A DNA stretch of 64,000 nt, taken from Semisulcospira habei (Eukaryota; Mollusca; Gastropoda; Semisulcospiridae). A program made the position numbers and the translations under genes. The number at the start of each line of letters is the position of its first letter. Positions within the stretch are counted from its first letter, which is position 1. The notes beneath the pieces are model-generated. The model was not told where the DNA came from. It saw only the letters and a list, made by a program, of their open reading frames with translations, and made no database searches. Below, one piece after another: positions 43,212 through 53,794 of the stretch. The stretch lies in assembly GCA_036245525.1 (NCBI GenBank), contig BTPG01000006.1:88070139-88134138 (forward strand), given 5' to 3'.

Positions 43212-43275
43212 AGTTTAACTGCCGGGGCATGAGGCATGTCGCGGGGGCTCAGGAGGGTTTATGTCTCTTGTTAGT
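43212..43275. mobile_element. PAL-A half element
   Basis: TTTAACTGCCGGGGCATGAG followed by a single right arm. Same deletion structure as 27184-27261. Confidence 0.6.
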
Positions 43276-43340
43276 CCTATGGTTTTTTATGCCTGTTTTT
43301 GTCAAATTTTCATTTTCTTTTTCGATCATTGTGCATTGGT

Positions 43341-43544
43341 TTAACCCTGACGCACTACAGCAGGAGATGGATCGACCATGATAATTCAACAGTAGTGCCA
43401 GATTAGCTTGGCGCCGAAGGCACCAAGCTAATCTGGCACTACCCTTGAATTATCATGGTCGATCCATCTCCTGCAACAGGTGCATAGTCGTTAGATGACG
43501 CCTCCAAAATTTGGGAAATACGTGCGCCGGGCTGAATGAGTTAA
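43341..43544. mobile_element. PAL-B element, spacer on right
   Basis: TTAACCCTGACGCACTACAG to GGGCTGAATGAGTTAA. One mismatch (CAACAGTAG) weakens the left arm. Confidence 0.85.
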
Positions 43545-43820
43545 GGCGAGAAATTCGTGATCACTGGCAGAGAACGGGTTAAAATGACTGCATACACAGT
43601 AGGCTAGAACTTCTTCTTTAAAGCAAGCCCCTTTGTTAATGTGACGACGGGCGAAAGATTATGAGATAAAGAGTTTCATTCATCTCTAGGTCGTAAACTC
43701 CATGCCACATTATCCGAACGTCAGTTTGCGAAGTTTGACCTTTCTGTAAACCTGCCGGCATTGCTCCTCATGCATGTAGATGAATACATTTACAATTTAG
43801 AATCCATGTCTTCACGGAGT

Positions 43821-43821
<1 letters not shown>

Positions 43822-43906
<85 letters not shown>

Positions 43907-44034
43907 GCACGCACGCACGCACACAGAGACACACACACATCCACGTACGCACGCACACACAGAGACAAACACATACGCACACACGCACACATACACACGC
44001 CAATCCACATGCAAGCACGCACACACACACACAC
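43822..44034. repeat. CA microsatellite with ACGC and related variants
   Basis: A pure AC run to about 43902, then CACG repeats and interrupted CA to 44034. Confidence 0.97.
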
Positions 44035-44087
44035 ATGATGACGTTTGTTTGACACCTTCACTACTGAGGCAGGGTGACATCACTCGG

Positions 44088-44140
44088 CTGCAAGAGGAAT
44101 AGATCCTCATAAGCCCGCGCAATATCGGCTCATGAGGATT
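44088..44140. mobile_element. PAL-A remnant
   Basis: GCAAGAGGAATAGATCCTCA with a right arm cut after CTCATGAGGATTG. Confidence 0.5.
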
Positions 44141-44496
44141 GCAACGTTTGTGGTTGTGTTATTCTTTTTACGACACGTGTGTGTTGATCATACGAAAGAT
44201 CGGGTGTTTAGTTGTTATTTTAGATCAGAATCACGTACCTTTTTAGTGTGATTTGTTTTCTTTTGCATGGAGAATAGCGATAGATTTTTTTTAATTTTTT
44301 GTTTTGGTGTGAATACAATGCTGCTAAATTGTTGCAAAATCCGACCTAGATTAAGCTGGACGTTCCTGGAAAAAGCGTGTTTGTTCTAGTGACCTCAAAT
44401 GTGACGGCAAAGTTTTGTAGTACACATTTTGGCTACATTTTTTAACATTTACGTAATGCATCTAGATTTTAGTGGATGATTGTAGATAGATCTAGA

Positions 44497-44563
<67 letters not shown>

Positions 44564-45314
44564 CGAAAGAGCTCAAATGGGTGACTGTCTTTACTATCCT
44601 TATGGACAATGGGTGTGTGTAAAATTCTGGGTGACCAAGTCAGACACCCATTTTTTCTGAGGGTTGTTTCTAAATTGTCATGCTTTAAGAAGTTGTAAAA
44701 GATAAAAAAAAATCAGTTTTTCCCACTTTGAGGTTATTACACACACTTTTGTGTTTAAAATACACTGTGGTAGTGTGTTTGAACTTGCCCAGCAGTGTGT
44801 GTGTGTTTGCATAAACCGGTAAAATGGTGCACTCCAAATGAGTATTTGTGAGTGGTTCGACGTGCAACTCAGTGCGCGCCTCTGAAATGACCTACTGATT
44901 CCACTGATAATGAAAATCTTTCATTCATAAGAGCGCATTGAGCAGCTCTATAAACCAAAAGTGATGACCCCCCCTCCCCCCCCCCTTTCCCCCCGCCCCC
45001 CCCAACCCCCTCACAACCCCACCCAAACAATCATAATAATAAAATCAACCAAAGTTATCTTTAGTGAGGTATTTTCACTGTAATGCCAGTTTCGTGTGAG
45101 ACTGAGAGGCACCCACTTTTTGGGTAGAAACCCATTTTTTCTCCATCCAGTGGCTCTGTTTCTAGAAAATGTCTATTTTATTTTAAGATGTAGAGCTTAG
45201 TTATAAGGTGAGTTCTAAACATTCGCATCAACTCCAGAGCCCTAGAATAAATAGAAATATGGGAACCCATTTTCACATAAAATGGTAGGTAACCCACTCT
45301 GAGGGTTTTGTGTC

Positions 45315-45408
<94 letters not shown>

Positions 45409-45530
45409 TTAAATGAATATTAATGATTTTGGTTACATTTTCTTTTCCGATTGGTTGAGTTGTGTAATTTGCGGGATTGTTCTGGAAATCTGTAATAGTT
45501 AGGGAATATGTGCATGCATCATAAGAGACA
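44141..45530. other. No gene; two TG arrays and ACCCATTTT motifs
   Basis: TG arrays lie at 44500-44560 and 45316-45405. Between them ACCCATTTTTTCT-like and GGGTGACC-like phrases recur (44570, 44645, 45110, 45265). There is a C-rich tract at 44969-45003. Coding was not recognised. Confidence 0.5.
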
Positions 45531-45664
45531 GTGTATCAAAGTGTGGATGCATTTGTGAGAGATAGTGCATCAAACTGTGGATGGATTGTGCTAAGAGTGC
45601 ATCGTGAAAATAGGCACAATTTTACCCCAGGCGTGACCGGAGAGACCATACAATCACTTTTGGT

Positions 45665-45880
45665 CAAAATGATACCTGAAGGAATTCGAATCATCTCGAG
45701 AATAAAAAAATCGCTACCGACACTCATAGTTTTGCAAATCCTTCAAACTGATACCTGAAGGAATTCGAATCATCTCCGGGGGGGGGGGGGGGGGGGGGGG
45801 GGGAGGGGAGGGAGGGAGGGAGGGAGGGAGGGGGGGAGGGGGGGAGGAAATCGCTACCGACACTCATAGTTTTGCAAATT
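45665..45880. repeat. Tandem duplication with a poly-G insertion
   Basis: GATACCTGAAGGAATTCGAA occurs at 45670 and 45749, and ATCGCTACCGACACTCATAG at 45710 and 45849. Unit 2 carries a G-rich tract of about 75 bp (45778-45851) between these blocks. Confidence 0.88.
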
Positions 45881-46001
45881 GCGAAGTCAATCGCTCTACC
45901 AGCCAGACACATTTCCAAGAGACAAAGTTCGTCGGAATTAAGTTGCAGCTTCAAACTGAGATAGGAGATCCCCCGGGTTACTGTTCTGCACTTCTATTCA
46001 C

Positions 46002-46110
46002 AGGCACGGGATGATCGTTGCGTAATCGGTCACCTCCTAACACGGGTAGTAGTACTATTACCCTCGTTGGGAGGTTACCGATGACGCAACGATCATCCTG
46101 TGACTGTGCT
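46002..46110. repeat. PAL-H palindrome, best copy
   Basis: GGCACGGGATGATCGTTGCG is paired with ACGCAACGATCATCCTGTG. The inner arms CACCTCCTAACACGGGTAGT and GGGAGGTTACCG extend the pairing. Confidence 0.8.
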
Positions 46111-46124
46111 CTGAATGGCTTCAA

Positions 46125-46126
<2 letters not shown>

Positions 46127-46182
<56 letters not shown>

Positions 46183-46183
46183 T

Positions 46184-46218
<35 letters not shown>

Positions 46219-46228
46219 CGGAGAGAGA
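46127..46228. repeat. GA microsatellite
   Basis: AG run with occasional GG or TG interruptions. Confidence 0.96.
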
Positions 46229-46442
46229 TTAACCCATTCAGCCCTGACGCATTACAGCAGAAGATGGGTCGATCATGATAATTCAGGGGCAGTGCCAGGT
46301 TAGCTTGGCGCCTGTCGGCGCCAAGCTAATCTGGCACTACCCTTGAATTATCATGGTCGATCCATCTCCTGCAGCAGGTGCATAGTCGTTAGATGACGCC
46401 TCCAAAATTTGGGAAATACGTGCGTCGGGCTGAATGAGTTAA
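46229..46442. mobile_element. PAL-B element, spacer on right
   Basis: TTAACCCATTCAGCCCTGAC to GGGCTGAATGAGTTAA; inserted at the edge of a GA array. Confidence 0.85.
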
Positions 46443-46528
46443 AAGTGCACATTCAACTCTGCACAGTCACACAGTTTTCACAGTCGAAAGCGACCAAATA
46501 AAACCCAACGCACCAGCGCAGTTTCTTA

Positions 46529-46579
46529 CCCCCCCCCCCCCCTCCCCCCACCTCCCCTGCCCCCCCCCCCCCCCCCTCC
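46529..46579. repeat. C-rich tract
   Basis: C runs broken by T and A. Confidence 0.9.
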
Positions 46580-47025
46580 CCTGGACGAAATCAGCGAGAG
46601 CTGGAAGTCCGTATCCCTTGAAAATTAGCACTAGCACTAGCAGTTTTTTTACATGTCCGCTCGCCAACCCGGTGACACAGTCAACTCTGCCAAAGAAAAG
46701 AACATTGCTACTCAGCGCGCGAGGTCAACTGTAATTTCAGTCTTCACAGTTGTATAATGTATGCATTACAAAACACTTGCTAAAGCGACTTAAACAATGC
46801 CAGAGACAAAAAGAACAGCAGTAAACGTTTCACTATTAGAACGGATAGATTGTTCGCCGAAACATTTCACTGTTTCACTAAATCCAGAAGATGCCAGACA
46901 CACCCAGACATAAATAAGAACCTCTAGAGGAAAACACATATATATTTAGAAAATCGTTTGTGTGGTGTGTGGCCTCTACAGAGGGTTAGTTACACAACTG
47001 TGCAGATTTATTCGTACTGGTATGG
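46580..47025. other. No recognisable gene
   Basis: Unassigned. AGCGACCAAA, AAACCCAACGCACCA and TAATGTATGCATTACAAAAC phrases near 46490-46770 recur at 47261-47408, so this is one unit of a diverged duplication. Confidence 0.55.
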
Positions 47026-47241
47026 TTACCTCATTATGCCCGCGACACACCACAGCAAGATGTGGCTCGACCATGATAGTTCAAGGGTGGTGGCAGAATA
47101 GCTTGGCGCCTATAGGCGCCAAGCTATTCTGCCACCACCTTTGAACTATCATGGTTGATATGTCTCCTGAATTTTTGTAATGCAGTCCTCAAAGGATAAC
47201 TCCAAAGTGTGGGTATTTCGTACCGCGGGTCCAATGAGTTG
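47026..47241. mobile_element. PAL-C element
   Basis: TTACCTCATTATGCCCGCGA and CGGGTCCAATGAGTT are decayed ends. The arms GGGTGGTGGCAGAATAGC are near-perfect around CTATAG. Confidence 0.8.
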
Positions 47242-47422
47242 CACAGTTTTTTCAAAATCCAAAGCGACCAAAATATAATAAAACCCGACCCACCAATGCA
47301 TTTGTCCGCCAACCGGACGGGTGACGCAATCAACAAATTGCCTCTCAGCGCTCGAAGACATCTGTAAATTTAGTCTTCACCTTTGTGTAATGTATGCATT
47401 ACAAAACATGTCCTAAAGCAAC

Positions 47423-47592
47423 CTAATGCCGGTCTGCGATCTGGACCTTACGGCTTAAAGCCCCCAGTCTTCCTAAAGCAACCTAAACAATGCCGGTCTG
47501 CGATCTGGACCTTACGGCTTAAAGCCCTTCTTCCTAAAGCAACCTAAACAATGCCGGTCTGCGATCTGGACCTTACGGCTTGAAGCCCTTCT
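47423..47592. repeat. Three tandem PAL-F half units
   Basis: CCGGTCTGCGATCTGGACCT followed by TACGGCTT-AAAGCCC occurs three times with a period of about 55-60 bp, each followed by CTTCCTAAAGCAACC. Only one arm is present per unit. Confidence 0.9.
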
Positions 47593-47730
47593 TTTTTGCA
47601 AAATTGACATTTCAACCCAAAATTTTAATAAATGATGTTGTAATTGTCCTTTTTAAGCGTGTTTTATTTGGGGGATTTTTTTTCTTTGCATTTTACACGC
47701 TTGGCAGTCTCCCTGGTCTAAACCAAGCAA
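47592..47730. repeat. CTTGGCA-type dispersed repeat, copy 3
   Basis: ATTGTCCTTTTTAAGCGTGT and TTGCATTTTACACGCTTGGC. The latter phrase recurs locally at 47798-47815. Confidence 0.55.
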
Positions 47731-48019
47731 CCGACACGACTTTTGTGAAACCCCACAACTGCAAATGTCACAGGAAGACTGGTCAGCGATTTTTTTTCCT
47801 TGCATTTTGCACGCTTGTCTCTTGCAGATGGGCAGCGTTCGCCTCACCACGACAGTTAACACAGGGGTTAACAGATTTTAGAAACATAAGCTTCGATCGA
47901 TTACAGTGAAGAGGCTCTCCCCTTACGCGTGATATCAGTCACAGTTGCTGTTCACAGAACAAACACATAGTTCACAGTACCGGCAGGGGTTGTAGGCAAA
48001 AGAGGGTTAACGCTGGTAG

Positions 48020-48087
48020 ACACTGGTTGCCTCCCTCGATGCGCTACCGCTTATCAGCGGTAGCGCATCGAGGGAGACAACCAGTGG
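48020..48087. repeat. PAL-G palindrome
   Basis: CACTGGTTGCCTCCCTCGAT is paired with ATCGAGGGAGACAACCAGTG around GCGCTACCGC. GATGCG and CGCATC differ from the other copies in both arms. Confidence 0.88.
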
Positions 48088-48343
48088 CACGCAGGTATTG
48101 TCGTCCGTTCAGCTTCGCCCATTTTTCTGTTCTCTGTGTGACTGTCCATGTAAAAAGTGTGTACTTCTGGTGTTTGATTGTGCACATATATTTTAAGTGG
48201 GCGTATTATCTTAAAGTGTCTAATAAAATATCTGTGCAGCATTGACAATTGACAGCGAACTCAACATGATATGATGTACTGTATGCGCTCAACGTCAGAG
48301 CTTTTGAATCTTATCGCTCATAAATACCGATCTTCAACTTCTT

Positions 48344-48557
48344 AAGGAGAGAGAGAGGGGGGGGGAGGGTGGGGGGGGGGGAGGGGGGAGAGAGAGAGGG
48401 GGGGGGGGGAGGGTGTGAGGAAGGGAGGAAGGGGGAGAGAGACAAAAGGAGGAGGGAGGGTGGGAGGGCCGAGAAAGAGGGAGGAGGGAGAGAGAGAGGG
48501 GGAGGGAGGAAGGGAGGGCGAGAGAGAGAGAGGGGGAGGGAGGGAGAGAGAGAGAGG

Positions 48558-48627
<70 letters not shown>
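48344..48627. repeat. GGA/GA purine tract
   Basis: About 280 bp of almost pure purine, grading from G-rich to a GA dinucleotide run. Confidence 0.95.
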
Positions 48628-48630
<3 letters not shown>

Positions 48631-48718
48631 AATGAAATTAAACTTTATTTTCCAAGGACAAAAGAATAGGTGCGCAGACCTTTTTTCATTCTTGCCCTTG
48701 CTACAAACTACAGGGGGG
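48628..48718 (-). other. Possible LINE 3' end between GA arrays
   Basis: On the minus strand CCTTGGAAAATAAAGTTTAA is a poly-A-signal-like stretch followed by TTTCATTTCAT, a plausible retroposon tail. Confidence 0.3.
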
Positions 48719-48734
48719 AAGAGAGAGAGAGAGA

Positions 48735-48820
<86 letters not shown>
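48719..48820. repeat. GA microsatellite
   Basis: Pure AG run, second array of this locus. Confidence 0.96.
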
Positions 48821-48824
<4 letters not shown>

Positions 48825-49270
48825 CACAATGAAAGCGTTTATTACGATGTGAAGTAAACAGGTAAAATAAAATAAAATAAAATAAAGTGTAACCTGAACA
48901 CAATTTAATACGCATGAATATGTCACACACCATGATATAAGCACAAAACCAGACTCACCTGCCATTTTGCCCTATTGTCCACGAGCACGTTGCTCAATTT
49001 CCACAAGTTGTACGAGTGCACCGAACAGCACCGATTCCCAAGCAAACATGCTCTTTACGACACCTTGGAACAAACATTGCAGGACAAATAACCAGCTCCC
49101 TTTTATGATATCATCCCCAAACAGGCACAGAGCCTCATCAACGCGTGCCGCCAGCATGGTCCCACGACAATCCACGCGTATTGAATTTGTAAAGAAATCA
49201 GACGTATTACCCTAAGTCTGTGGTCCTCAGACGGAAGTGTAGCTGAAACCTCTGTAAATCCTGTAGTCAA

Positions 49271-49383
49271 AGCTTGTCCCAGTGAGCGAAATGTCATCGG
49301 GCCGATGTCGGCGGTAGTTGGCCCGCGCACTATCGTGCGCGGGCCAACTACGGCCGACACCGTCCCGAGGACATGTTCGGCTT
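49271..49383. repeat. PAL-E largest palindrome
   Basis: AATGTCATCGGGCCGATGTC and GTAGTTGGCCCGCGCACTAT are mirrored by the right half through GACACCGTCCCGAGGACAT. The arms are about 50 bp with a minimal loop. Confidence 0.85.
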
Positions 49384-49596
49384 AAAGGCTAAGGACGCGA
49401 TTGTATCGGGAGACGACCACCGCCGTGATTGCAGGCTCGAGTGTCGTTGTTGAACAATCAAACCACTCGAGCGTGTATCTCCCCCTATCTTATAAATAGA
49501 TGTAGATGTTTGCGACATTTAACCTTCAGTTTATAGTCGGCAGAGGAAATCGGTCAGGGACATTGTCTTCTTGCAGCTGAGGCGGATCTTTAGGAG

Positions 49597-49668
49597 GTTG
49601 GGGGGGGGGAGGAGACGGGTGGGGGGGGGTGAGGGTGGTGGGTTTTTCTAGGAGTCCCCCCCTTCCCC

Positions 49669-49752
<84 letters not shown>
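49597..49752. repeat. G-rich, C-rich and CA microsatellite cluster
   Basis: G runs lie at 49600-49640, a C run at 49656-49668, and a pure AC array at 49671-49752. Confidence 0.95.
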
Positions 49753-49753
<1 letters not shown>

Positions 49754-50251
49754 CGGCAAAACTATTTAAACGAAAACGAAAACAAAAGGAAACAAGATGG
49801 GATGAACCATAACCCACAAAGTCCCTTCTATGTGAGAGCTGTTTTCGCTGTCAAGGGTCTCTCTACCTTTTGTCTTTGACTTGATCCCGATGTTGAAATG
49901 TCTCCTTTTGAAAAAGCCACGCAGATGTGCCAATGCGTCTTAGTGACTTTATAAGGGGCGCGCGCAGTGCATACGCGTCATTGGTTTGTCAAACGTCATT
50001 TGTCATGACGTATTCTTTTTGTTTTTACGTAATTTTATATTTAACGTGATATGAGTTTTGCTTTCAAGACCAGGGAAAATGGTGACAAAACTAGAATTTC
50101 ACGGTACAATTTCAGTCTTGCTATAATTCGTGTGAAATCAGGTTGACTTTACCTAGCTACATGCTATACTAAGTACACCTGCATGCTCTTCTGAAAGCTC
50201 GTCGATGTGTGTGTGCATGTGCGTGCGTGCATGCGCGCGGCCCAAACATCC

Positions 50252-50312
50252 TCAAGAGGCATAGATCCTCATGCGCCCTCCTGGCACATGAGGATCTATG
50301 CCACTTGGAGAT
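50252..50312. mobile_element. PAL-A core hairpin (short-loop variant)
   Basis: TCAAGAGGCATAGATCCTCA is paired with TGAGGATCTATGCCACTTGG. The loop CGCCCTCCTGGC differs from the GCCCCCGC type. Confidence 0.75.
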
Positions 50313-50452
50313 GTACGCAATTTTATGTGAGAGAGAGACCGAGCGAGCAGAGAGAGAGAGATTTACGTCATATTTAGAGTATGTCTGCGTGGTGACGGAG
50401 TTGCGTCTTTTACGACACCGCCACTGTCTGACTTTCTCCAGATGTCGTGGTT

Positions 50453-50495
<43 letters not shown>

Positions 50496-50546
50496 GTTCT
50501 TAAGTTTTATGGAAAAAAAAATTTTTTTACTTAAGAAGTTGAAAGG

Positions 50547-50872
50547 TTTTGGTTGGTTGGCTAGTTCGGGATTTAACGTCCACGGCACCGAAGTGATAAT
50601 GGACGGCCCTAACGGGCAGTTATGGGGCATCAGGGAAATCTATTGCCTATTGAGTACGACCTGAACACTGATCAATTCAGGCGCACTGCAACTGTGCCTT
50701 TTTGATTTAACAGGACCTTTCAACAGACATGCTGTGAAACAAGTCCGTCTTTTTTTCCCCAGGATTGTGAGTCCAGCCTACCGGGGCCAGGACGGGGACT
50801 CGAACCCACGACCCGGCGATTCCCTTCAATCTCTTGCTCCGACGCTTAACTGCCAGAGCTATTTCGGACTCT
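50547..50872 (-). mobile_element. SINE-B copy 2 with 12-bp target-site duplication
   Basis: GAAGTTGAAAGG lies at 50535-50546 and 50873-50884, exactly flanking it. The sister unit has a single GAAGTTGAAAGG at 51527, the empty site. On the minus strand the head has AGCTCTGGCAGTTAAGCGTC (A-box-like) and GGGTTCGAGTCCCCGTCC (B box). Confidence 0.9.
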
Positions 50873-51021
50873 GAAGTTGAAAGGGTACAAAGCTGGCTAA
50901 CGAACTCATCCAATGTTTTTCTCCAAACTAGCTATATCGGGTCACCTGCATGCTCGTCTGAAAGTGCGACGATGTGTGTTTTAGCGTGTTAGTGCGTGCA
51001 TGCGCGCGCGCTCCAAAAATC

Positions 51022-51083
51022 TCCAGAGAGATAGATCTTCATGCGCTCTCCGGGCGCATGAGGATCTATGCCTCTTGGAGATG
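51022..51083. mobile_element. PAL-A core hairpin in GA unit
   Basis: CCAGAGAGATAGATCTTCAT is paired with ATGAGGATCTATGCCTCTTG. The loop GCGCTCTCCGGGCGC is itself paired. Confidence 0.75.
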
Positions 51084-51093
51084 CGCGCATGTC

Positions 51094-51098
<5 letters not shown>

Positions 51099-51180
<82 letters not shown>
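51099..51180. repeat. GA microsatellite
   Basis: AG run with one GG interruption. Confidence 0.97.
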
Positions 51181-51183
<3 letters not shown>

Positions 51184-51184
<1 letters not shown>

Positions 51185-51248
51185 TCTCCAAGAGAGATAG
51201 ATCTTCATGCGCTCTCCGGGCGCATGAGGATCTATGCCTCTTGGAGAT
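51184..51248. mobile_element. PAL-A core hairpin, duplicated
   Basis: Identical to the copy at 51022 except CCAAGAGAG for CCAGAGAG, so the duplication is recent. Confidence 0.8.
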
Positions 51249-51259
51249 GCGCGCATGTC

Positions 51260-51261
<2 letters not shown>

Positions 51262-51355
<94 letters not shown>
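51262..51355. repeat. GA microsatellite
   Basis: AG run with one GGGAG interruption. Confidence 0.97.
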
Positions 51356-51357
<2 letters not shown>

Positions 51358-51590
51358 GCGCGCTAGAGAGAATTACGTCATATTTAGAGTATTATGTCAT
51401 TGTCTGCGTGGTGACGGAGTTGCCTCTTTTACGTCACCGCCACTGCCTGACTTTCTTTAGAAGTCAAAGTTTTTTTTTACTGTTTTAACTGAATTTTTTC
51501 TGAAAAGAATTAATTTTTACTAAAGAAGTTGAAAGGATACAAAGCTGGCTAACAAACTCATCCAATGTCAGTCTTTATCCAAACTAGCTA

Positions 51591-52411
51591 TATCCAAAAT
51601 TTCAAGTTGAAATTACTAAATAATCTGGGTCAACCGACTTCCTATTAACGGTTGTTTATGTCTTAAATGAGAATTCAATTACAATATGCTCGGAGGCTCT
51701 CTTAGCCACCCCTTTAAAAAAGTAATTTAGCCAAATTTCAACGGCTTGTGTGTACAGAAATATCCGAGATTCTCTTGTTTACCTACATACGCACACATAC
51801 ATACATACATACGCACACACGGCGCTTCGCGCCAAATGTACGTTCAGCAGCGAGGTTAGCGTAACTAGACATGACGTAATTTTTATCTTGTTACTTCAGT
51901 TGTGAGAAGTTTAGGCCTGCCCGCCTTTGACATCATGGACATGCTATTGAAATTCGCCCCACCGCGACCCTTCTTAAAAAGTCCCTTCTATAAATAGAAG
52001 GGACTTAAAAAGCGTGAAGGAGATGAGGAGGGCAGGGGAAAGTAATACAAATATACCCCCCCCCCCCGTTCCTCCCCCCCCCCCGTCCCCCCCGTCCCGG
52101 GTTTTTACGCCACAGAAAAATACATGAAGTTAAGAACGTGATATTTGGAAGCGTCGGACACACCACCGTAATGTAATTCTCTTTCTTTTCCCAACTCACA
52201 CCGCACACGTCGTTACGAACCCGCGTTCTCCTACAGTAAGTGGAGCGACTCGAGTTAGGTGACCAGTGTGGTCCCTACTGCGTCAGAACAAGATGCGGGC
52301 GATGGAGCGACCTTGATGGCTGAAATATGCATGCTGTTTATTTGATGTCCAACCCATTGAGTCGGATTTGATGGGCCTTATTTGTACCTACAACGAAGAC
52401 GCACTTCCAGA
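51591..52411. other. No gene; small hairpin and C tract
   Basis: AAGTCCCTTCTATAAATAGA followed by AGGGACTT (51978-52006) is a perfect short hairpin whose left arm also occurs at 49818. A C-rich tract lies at 52055-52098. The rest is unassigned. Confidence 0.5.
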
Positions 52412-52616
52412 TTAACTCATTCAGCTCAGATAAGCCACGGCAAGACATGGAATGAGCGTGATAGTTCAAGGGTTGTGCCAGAATAGCTTGGCGCCTATAG
52501 GCGCCAAGCTATTCTGGCACAACCCTTGAACTATCACGCTCGAAGTGTAATACAGTCTTCACTGAGGGGGCGACTTCAAAATTTGCGGATTTCGGTCCTG
52601 GAGCAGAATGTGTTAA
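52412..52616. mobile_element. PAL-C element
   Basis: TTAACTCATTCAGCTC and AGCAGAATGTGTTAA are the ends. The arms contain GGGTTGTGCCAGAATAG and CTATTCTGGCACAACCC, where GTTGTG and CACAAC are mirrored. The spacer is on the right. Confidence 0.85.
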
Positions 52617-52832
52617 CGGTGAGCTTGATGAAAAGAAAGTTGAAATCTATAGAAAAAAACTGAAACAAAATAAATGTTTAACTTTCTCTTCATGTGTGTG
52701 GGCCCTAAGCGGGATTTAGTTTTTACTTCATTGTGAGTTTGATGTTTATCAGTTTGTGCTGCTTGTTCCGTCTCTGCGCCACATAACTCTCCCTGTGTTC
52801 CCGGCAGTGCATGACATTGAGCTTGTTGTAAA

Positions 52833-52940
52833 TATACTGACGAGCAAAAGAAATGCGACTTTTTTGGAATCATCGGAAACACTTACGTGTTTCCGATGAT
52901 TCCAAAAATGGCGCATTTCTCAGTTTTGCTCCTCATTATA
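52833..52940. mobile_element. PAL-D palindrome with TATA ends
   Basis: TATACTGACGAGCAAAAGAA is paired with a right arm ending TTTTGCTCCTCATTATA. The centre TCGGAAACACTTACGTGTTT is palindromic. Confidence 0.85.
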
Positions 52941-53030
52941 ATACGCTGTATCATACGGCGCAATCGTAACATATCATTTTCGGAGGGTAGCCAAGCCAAT
53001 GCGAGCGTCAACTCAAGTCGACGTCATGAC

Positions 53031-53094
53031 CACACTGGTTGTCTCATTCGATTCGTTGCCGCTGCAGCGAATATAGGGAGACAGCCAGTGTGCG
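53031..53094. repeat. PAL-G palindrome, diverged
   Basis: CACACTGGTTGTCTCATTCG is paired with GGGAGACAGCCAGTGTG around GCCGCTGCAGCG. Confidence 0.75.
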
Positions 53095-53125
53095 TCAGGA
53101 AACATTATCTATTATTGGACTATTA

Positions 53126-53300
53126 ACTCTCTCACTGCGGGAGCACAGCGGAGAACAACACCCAAATGCAAAAGACATAGATCCTCATGAGCCCCCGCTG
53201 TCGCGGGGGCTCATGAGGATCTATGCTTCTAGCTGGTCTCATCCATATCCGCGATTCTCGCGCGCTATTAACCCCGCTGTTGCCAGTGATCCGGAAAATT
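53126..53300. mobile_element. PAL-A element
   Basis: TAACTCTCTCACTGCGGGAG is the left end. The core at 53167-53234 has near-perfect arms around GCTGTCGC. Confidence 0.75.
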
Positions 53301-53339
53301 TGTTTCTAAATTTTGGAGTAGTTGCCCGTTAGATCAACG

Positions 53340-53500
53340 CCACAAAGACCCAGACTTTTAGGGAACGTGGAGGCGGGGGTTCATGAGGATCTATGTTTAT
53401 TGCAGTTTGATCGAGTTTTCTTTCTTTTTTTTCTTTCTAGGCAGTGAATGGTTTAAAGGTTTCATTCATGACCACTGGCAGTGAAGGGGTTAGGTATGGC
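53340..53500. mobile_element. PAL-A remnant
   Basis: GGGGGTTCATGAGGATCTAT and GGCAGTGAATGGTTTAA remain; the left arm is missing. Confidence 0.5.
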
Positions 53501-53618
53501 AACAGTTTGATGTCAGTTTAAATAATGATAGTAATTACATTTTCACGTACACTGATCACGCACGCATTCTGGCGTGATTACGTACCTCTATATAATCGAG
53601 CTCTACATTTATGGAGCA

Positions 53619-53733
<115 letters not shown>

Positions 53734-53794
53734 CCCTTCCCCCCTCCCCATCAAAACAGAAGAAGTTAGAAAAATTCTACAGAAAACGCTCTTT

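Larger units (their letters stand above)
50153..50945. repeat. Tandem unit 1 (with SINE-B inside)
   Basis: CACCTGCATGCTC, CGATGTGTGTG, TACGTCATATTTAGAGTA, GTGGTGACGGAGTTGC and GAAGTTGAAAGG recur in the same order at 50940-51590. A T tract lies at 50453-50492. Confidence 0.85.
50940..51590. repeat. Tandem unit 2 (empty site, internal duplication)
   Basis: Same order of blocks as unit 1. A piece of about 160 bp with a PAL-A hairpin and GA array is duplicated inside it (51022-51180 and 51184-51355). Confidence 0.85.

Noticed and set aside
48334..48933. Open frame of about 200 codons rich in Ser and Leu
   Set aside because: It is a translation of GA microsatellites and a purine tract; no unique protein sequence.
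50775..50872. tRNA gene on the minus strand
   Set aside because: It belongs to SINE-B, with a target-site duplication around the whole element.
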